Assembly: GCF_022539665.2 (NCBI RefSeq)
Contig: NC_081335.1
Span: forward strand, 7,998,001-8,062,000
From: Daphnia carinata
Lineage: Eukaryota; Arthropoda; Branchiopoda; Diplostraca; Daphniidae
Direction of reading: 5' to 3'
DNA: 64,000 nucleotides
This document shows, piece after piece, positions 58,871-64,000 of this stretch. Position numbers and translations under genes: made by a program. Below the pieces are notes generated by a model. It was given only the letters and a program-made list of their open reading frames with translations, had not been told where the DNA came from and did not search any database. Numbering within the stretch: position 1 is the first letter of the stretch; the number at the start of each line of letters is the position of its first letter.

Positions 58871-59620
58871 TTCGGGAAAGCAAGAATTAAAATTCGGGAT
58901 GTAATCAGGAGAATGCTGTAAAGCAGCCCAAACGACAATAACTACGTGCGTACAGACGAATTTGGGTGGAACTGCGAAAAAGGGATGCGGAACATGGTAG
59001 TGACACCGTGCTCTCTGTAAAATGTGGGATTTTTCGTGTATTAAAGATATTCGTCGTCACACCGAAGGGACCTTGAATTCATTCACGATGTCAATGTATC
59101 TTTTGCTGCCAGTCTCGAGCCAAAACTCTCATTTTGCAAACAAAGCCCACTCAAGTTACCTGTCGGAATTAAACTTCGACATTTTCTGTTGTTTAATGCC
59201 TCTGATGCAAAATGCAAGAAGGACAATCTTAATGTCCGATGGATTTCTACAGAAGGAAGGCGAAGGAACACTTTTGCCAACGTTAAGGCGCAGCAATGGC
59301 GGCTTGAGAAATAGAAGAAAATCATTGCTGAAGGAATTTTGCTCTGTAATTAAATCGTACATGAGCTGGATTGGCATAAAGAGTAAAGTATATTATTTAC
59401 CGAAGGAATTTGAGCCAAGACGTATGTAAGTTCTAGACATTTTAATGAAATCATTATTTTCCTAAAGATGTAATATATCGATCCGTAGTAATAGCCATCT
59501 CAGCGTCCCCCAAGTGTCTGTCAAAAAAATTTTGTTTAACAGTTATTTGGCTTTATTTGCAAAATTTTAACTAAACAAAACAACACGGGCTGTGCGAAAC
59601 AGTAGGACAAATTTTGCAGG
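58871..59620. other. Intergenic region with an uncertain plus-strand frame
   Basis: A 135-codon open frame runs 59022-59429 and ends next to a good donor (CGTAT|GTAAGT). A second, overlapping frame encodes a balanced-looking segment (LRHFLLFNASDAKCKKDNLN). Neither is recognised, and the tRNA-Ser lies before the next possible exon. A spliced gene divergent from BORCS5 is possible but not proven. Confidence 0.35.
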
Positions 59621-59702
59621 GCAGTTGTGGCCGAGTGGTTAAGGCGACTGACTAGAAATCAGTTTCCATCTTGGAGCGTAGGTTCGAATCCTACCAACTG
59701 CG
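59621..59702 (+). tRNA. tRNA-Ser (anticodon AGA)
   Basis: 82-nt class II tRNA with a long variable arm. Acceptor stem GCAGTTG pairs with CAACTGC, D-arm GGCCGAGTGGTTAAGGC, anticodon loop CTAGAAA with anticodon AGA, variable arm around CCATCTTGGAGCG, T-arm GGTTCGAATCC, discriminator G. Box A and B promoters are intact. A run of T residues at about 59706 follows as pol III terminator. Confidence 0.97.
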
Positions 59703-59910
59703 AACTTTTTTAATTCTCTTTATTTGTAAAAATCGAAGAATTCACATCATGTTTTGAAAACTGTACGATAGTAGTAACAGGAATCTAGCGTTCTTCTTCG
59801 GCTTCTCTATTAAGAACGCGCCAGATACCTCTTTGCGAGTCACCGGATCAGTCAGAATATCTACGTGAACGATTTTTCTATTTACACCCTCTTTCGTCCT
59901 AACGGGGGAG

Positions 59911-60162
59911 TTGTTAATGATTGATTGGCAGTTTTCCGTGAATATCCGACACCGAAAGCTTTTCGTTACTTATTTATTATTTGTTCTAGGAAACCTGCAA
60001 CTGCAAAGACGAATGCAGACGGAGAAGCCAGATGCACCTTCGGAATTGACATTTAACAAATGGAAGAGAACGCAATTTTCTCTTCGCCTAAGCGCCTATT
60101 GCACATCTGTATTGTTTGGAGACGATACTAATGACGAGTTAGATGTAGTTTACATTAACTAA
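59911..60162 (+). CDS. Hypothetical exon or small ORF
   Basis: Open frame of 83 codons. The part after the acceptor-like TTGTTCTAG at about 59990 (LQLQRRMQTEKPDAPSELTF, then DDTNDELDVVYIN) looks more protein-like than average and ends in a normal stop. It may be the last exon of a gene starting upstream (59022-59429), but the frames do not join cleanly in the same phase. No family recognised. Confidence 0.25.
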   Translation: MLMIDWQFSVNIRHRKLFVTYLLFVLGNLQLQRRMQTEKPDAPSELTFNKWKRTQFSLRLSAYCTSVLFGDDTNDELDVVYIN

Positions 60163-60398
60163 AAATGGTATGTTTAATGTCTATAGGCTACTTTCAAACA
60201 AAGTTTAGTCTACTAATGTTTGGTTGCTTGTCTTTGATAGAACGAAATCCGACCATTCACGGGATATAAGTGATTGAATGTTATCGAAAAAAAAAATGAA
60301 TTATCGCGTGAATCCCCAACTGATAGCCTCATTTTGTTTTGGCCTGTGAAAAGTGAATGCTGTCAACTGCAAGCTTTACGTTAACAAGCACTGACAAT

Positions 60399-61890
60399 AT
60401 GCAAGTATTCAACTGTATCACAAAGGTATGAGTTTTTTTTTCCATTCGTTTAAACTCCTAATATGAGAACTTAATGATTACTGTTTTGTTATTACAAGCT
60501 TTATATTTTATGTTTTTTGGGGGTCATTACCTGTTGAATTGCGATCGACCATGGCACCAGCAAAGGCCTGAATTCACCAATTACTTTGACCGACAATGAA
60601 GGATTCAGCCGTTTAACGAGAGACATGCACCCGTCTGATATGGCACGTGACTCTTGCCCAGAAGATTATTCTCCTTGCACTTGCGTAGCAAACGGACCAT
60701 CCGCCCTATACGTGACCTGTACAAACGCCTCGATCGAAGAAATCCAAGATGTATTTTACCGCACACGAACCGTAGACCTTTACAGAGTTGAATTGTTCCT
60801 CACAAGATCAATGTCGGGTACAACTCATTTGCCAGCCGATTTATTGCAAGACAAACGCGCCCAGGAAATTTTAATGTTTTGCCCAGTTGATGCTGAACCC
60901 AAGCTCGGTCTTACTTTTGATCCTGCGGCTTTTGAATTTAGTCGGTTCAACACGAATTACTTTGCCCTCGACGGGTGCGATCTTGCATCTCAAACGGACA
61001 TGCTCTTTTTGAATGATTTTTCTATTCTCGACACGCTGATCCTGTATCGTGTTGATAACATCGGATCCGTCTCAACTCTGCCGACTTTTACTTTGCCAGC
61101 TCTGAAGATATTCGCCATTATGAATTGCACTGGTCTGCAAAATGTCACTTTCCCGGATTTGACCCCTGCTACACTAGAACAACTCGTTGTGCAGCGGAGC
61201 CATTTAGATGATTCGACAGTGAATGATATTTTGGTATCTGTGGGCAGTTCGTCTTCCGCCAGCTCGTTATGGGCTATCAGCTTAGAAGCCAACGCGTTGA
61301 CCAAACTGCCAAGGATCGCCGCCTTCTCAAAATTAGTTTATTACGACGTAAGCTCCAATGTCATCCCTTACATTAGCCAATCGAGTTTGGTCTTCAGCGA
61401 TCCCGTGTTCAGTCTTGATTTAAGTAATAACTCCATTACTGCAATCGAAGGTGGTGCTTTCCTAGATACATAAATCAATTATTATTTGCATTTGTGCTGT
61501 ATGAAAAAAAGCAATTTTCTCCATAGGTGAACTCGCGGAAACATCTTGGGTCATGCTGGAATATAATCAATTGACGGAATTTAGAGAAGACGTTTTCCTA
61601 CCAATGTTGCAACAAATGAACGGGACAAGCGGAGAACTCCGCGTTACGGGAAGTAATTCAAAGAACTAATCTTTTAGATCATCAAAGCCTTTTTTATGCT
61701 AAAGAACCACTATAACTTTGTCTTTTAGATCCGTTTGACTGCGGCTGCAGTTTAGCTTGGCTGATTCGTGACAATCCAACTCTCATCACCTACGTCAAAG
61801 GTGGAGTTTGTGGTGGCTTTTTTAGTTCGAGGACCTCAACCCAGAGTCTTACGTCAACTGCTAGAAATTGATATTTGTCGTGCCACCCGC
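60399..61890 (+). pseudogene. Secreted leucine-rich-repeat protein gene with several disabling lesions
   Basis: Extracellular LRR protein of a type common in crustaceans. Exon 1 (60399-60425, MQVFNCITK) joins in phase at 60499 to a hydrophobic signal-peptide continuation (LYILCFLGVITC) that hits TGA at 60535-60537. The frame then stays open for 310 codons (60538-61473): Cys-rich N-cap (CPEDYSPCTC), irregular LRRs (LWAISLEANALTKLPRIAAF, SLDLSNNSITAIEGGAF). The expected donor after GGAFLD is not GT (sequence ATACATAA), although an upstream GT could substitute. The next exon (about 61527-61651, WVMLEYNQLTEFREDVF) and the last (from 61729, NPFDCGCSLAWLIRDNPTLI) join in phase. After GGVCGG the C-terminal cap is frameshifted near a T6 run: FEDLNPESYVNC plus a stop is readable only in another frame. 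Three independent lesions indicate a pseudogene or sequence errors. Confidence 0.8.
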
Positions 61891-62690
61891 AAATGGTATA
61901 ACATCGCTTTGGCTGCCGTTTGTTTGACGTGAGTTGAACGCAATAGAATTCCACACTTTCATCCTTACCTTCCGAAGGTTACGCTTGCACTGATAGGAAC
62001 CGTTCGGGAAGTATTGAAATAATTAAAAATTAAGTATAGCACCATGCGATTTTCCCATACTATTTTTTAGAACAGAACGGAATTTGGAATATGAATGACC
62101 CCTATTTCTATGTAAGACTTGATTCTATTTGATGATATCTGATTTAAGTGAATAACTAGAGCACACATAATTTTTGTTTAATTTTTTTTTATTGAGCAGA
62201 ATCAATTCACAAGCTAATGCCACCAGACGTCCATTCTTGTTTCTATTTCAGTAAAAATCCAAATTAACCCCGTTCCTACCAACTACCCGCCGTCTTCCAA
62301 AGACAAAACAACCTCTGCAACGGCTCTCTCCACTTTTAAACGAAACGACACGAGTCACCAAAACTGCACGTTGTGCAGTTTGATACTCGCCCAGTCGCCT
62401 CGATGTGTCCCTTATAACGGTCAAAATGTAGGGCGTCGCGAAGACGGTGGCGATAAAACACAAGGTTATACCGCTTCATCTTCACACCCCTAAACATTTT
62501 TACTGATCACAGAGAACACTAGTTGAAGAGTGAACATTGCTTTGGGTGTCTTGCTTTTTCGGACCGCGGGTAATAGTCTGAACAGAGTACATTTGATTTT
62601 ACTTCTGAAAATTGAAACAAGAATTTAGCCAGGATAGCATAGCCAAGAACAAAACAAAATCATTTAGTGAAACAAAAAAAATGGTGTTTG
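61891..62690. other. Intergenic region, no gene seen
   Basis: AT-rich sequence between the LRR pseudogene and the coiled-coil gene's 3' end. A short minus frame at 62248-62463 is not supported. Confidence 0.5.
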
Positions 62691-63998
62691 TTAGACTGCT
62701 GGTTCTTTACGTTTGCGAAAGACAAATTTCTTTGCCCATCGTTTTAATTTAGAGCCCTTTTTCTTCTTGATGGTGTCGTCGGTCTTTGGCAAATCCGTGC
62801 TACTGATCGGGTCAACGTTTTTTACCTCATCAGCGACGGCGCTTGCCTCCGGTACGACCTCCTCCACTGAGTTGATATCTGTGTCGTTTTGTGCGAGGTC
62901 CGTACCGCCCATCGTATCAGTTTCTTTTGCTTCAGTGACGCCACTTGCCTCAGCTACGACCTCGTTGGATACGGTGGTATCAGCCTTCGTTTGCGCACTG
63001 CCCAACTCGTCAAGTTTCTTTACTTCAACGACGCTTGTTTCTGCTACAACTTCCTTCAATGTGATGGGCTCTTCAGGAAGCACTGTCACCTGCTCTTCTG
63101 CCAAATGTACTGGCTCTTGAGCGGCCTTCAGAGCATCGTTCCGTCGTGCAGCGAGACGAGTTTGCTTCCACATTTTCCAATACAGCTGATTTTCAATCGT
63201 CCTGAAAGCTTTTTGCGACTCCTTTCGCGCCTGACGTAATCCATCCATCGACAAGAATAATTTCTTGATTTCAGTATCAACTTCTTGTATCTGTGTTTGT
63301 AACTCAATAACTTCGGCAGACGATTGCTGGCTTACATCAACGTCCGATGAAGATGATGGGCGTAGAGCAGAACATTCCAGGAGTGGTTGGTCTTGTGCAC
63401 AACGTATTGCTGTTGTTGGGGTAGAAATTGTGGCCGCTTCACAGCTATCCAGCACCAACCTCTCGCTTTCTGCGCGCAACGTTTCAAGGAATTCCTTGCG
63501 GAAATCGAAAACGTCCTGTTCTTTCTCTGCGACTTTTTCACGCAAACTCGCAAGTTCCTTATTGGCTGACTCGAGCTCAGTTTTAACCAGACCATTGCTT
63601 TCCAGCAAGCTCTGATAGTCAGTCTGTAGCCGACCGAGTTTCTTCTTGAGGTCTTCGTTACTTTCACTGAGTTTCAGTTCGCTTATTCGCCAATCGGATT
63701 TGCGTTTTCGGACAGAGTCGTTCAGCCTCTTCATGTCCATCTTCATTGCGATATTTTCTCTGTCTATTTGGCCAATAAGCTTTTCGAGATCTGCAATTTT
63801 ATAAATTAAGTAATCTTTTTCACTTAGTTGTTCGTCTACGATCTGGTTGGCAAAGTCAAGATCAGACTTAAGTGTGGCGATGGTTGACAGGTGTTTTTCA
63901 ACCAACGCTTCCCCGTCCTCTGCAGATTTCTCGATAGCTTTATAGGCATCCATGATCTTACGATTTTCGGCAGACAAAGAATCTAGTTTTGCCATCAA
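62691..63998 (-). CDS. Coiled-coil protein with repetitive acidic tail and basic C-terminus (5' end at or beyond window edge)
   Basis: Single open frame of about 435 codons, possibly continuing past 64000; an ATG at 63995 is a candidate start but may be internal. Residues 1-190 form a continuous heptad-rich coiled coil (EKHLSTIATLKSDLDFANQI, LKKKLGRLQTDYQSLLESNG). A Ser/Asp-rich break (PSSSSDVDVSQQ) follows, then a second short coiled coil and a basic helix (YWKMWKQTRLAARRNDAL). The tail has three degenerate repeats of about 33 residues with the pattern E-V-V-x-E-[AT]-S-x-V and ending D-T. The last 25 residues are strongly basic (KKKKGSKLKRWAKKFVFRKR). No family recognised; structural or cytoskeletal roles are plausible guesses. 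No introns seen. Confidence 0.7.
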   Translation of the reverse strand: MMAKLDSLSAENRKIMDAYKAIEKSAEDGEALVEKHLSTIATLKSDLDFANQIVDEQLSEKDYLIYKIADLEKLIGQIDRENIAMKMDMKRLNDSVRKRKSDWRISELKLSESNEDLKKKLGRLQTDYQSLLESNGLVKTELESANKELASLREKVAEKEQDVFDFRKEFLETLRAESERLVLDSCEAATISTPTTAIRCAQDQPLLECSALRPSSSSDVDVSQQSSAEVIELQTQIQEVDTEIKKLFLSMDGLRQARKESQKAFRTIENQLYWKMWKQTRLAARRNDALKAAQEPVHLAEEQVTVLPEEPITLKEVVAETSVVEVKKLDELGSAQTKADTTVSNEVVAEASGVTEAKETDTMGGTDLAQNDTDINSVEEVVPEASAVADEVKNVDPISSTDLPKTDDTIKKKKGSKLKRWAKKFVFRKRKEPAV

Positions 63999-64000
63999 AA

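Overview
This is a nuclear genome window from a multicellular animal, almost certainly an arthropod. A branchiopod crustacean of the Daphnia type fits best: introns are short (mostly 50-100 nt, GT-AG), the genes are densely packed, and the gene set is metazoan. That set includes STAM, Tribbles, a ZP-domain protein, tetraspanins, BORCS5, Nup58, ORP5/8, MFSD8, an SLC5 transporter, complex I NDUFV1, eEF1-delta and an insulin/relaxin-type peptide. The species call is an inference. There are no operons; neighbouring genes are mostly unrelated housekeeping genes.

Layout. 1-2434 is low-complexity non-coding DNA. An MFSD8/CLN7-like lysosomal transporter lies at 2435-4895 (-), and a four-exon secreted insulin/relaxin-superfamily peptide precursor at 5578-6358 (+). 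The 7.5-12.1 kb interval is rearranged. It holds a collapsed pseudogene copy of the neighbouring SLC5 transporter, copy A of a repeated acidic-protein element, and a 289-bp tandem repeat. The intact SLC5 gene (12413-14699, -) follows, then eEF1-delta (15813-16879, +), STAM (17138-19056, -), an ankyrin/SOCS-box (ASB-type) gene (20430-22216, +) and a tetraspanin (22675-23907, -). NDUFV1 (26869-28913, +) is preceded by a decayed 1.1-kb tandem copy of its own promoter and first exons. Copy B of the acidic element is at about 29.6-31.7 kb. Tribbles pseudokinase (32669-33883, -), a 3.7-kb intergenic region with a possible DEG/ENaC-like exon remnant, a ZP-domain membrane protein (37609-39816, +), tRNA-Asn, ORP5/8 (41992-45709, -) and Nup58 (47569-49969, -) come next. 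Copy C of the acidic element (about 50.3-52.8 kb) follows, then a second tetraspanin (55518-56826, -), BORCS5 (57796-58870, -), tRNA-Ser, a leucine-rich-repeat pseudogene (60399-61890, +) and a coiled-coil protein that reaches the right edge (62691-63998, -).

The most unusual content is the three-copy element (A, B, C). Each copy has a conserved, hairpin-rich 5' module of about 0.7-0.9 kb, containing a near-perfect 22-bp palindrome and splice-like signals. This is followed by one long intronless ORF for a very acidic, repeat-built protein ending in a bipartite nuclear-localisation-like signal, and then a TG-rich 3' region. Copy C carries a small piece of SLC5 exon next to the same 3' sequence that abuts the SLC5 pseudogene in copy A, so A and C share a common, already rearranged ancestor. 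I recognise no known transposon or gene family for this unit. All calls come from reading the sequence; no database search was possible.
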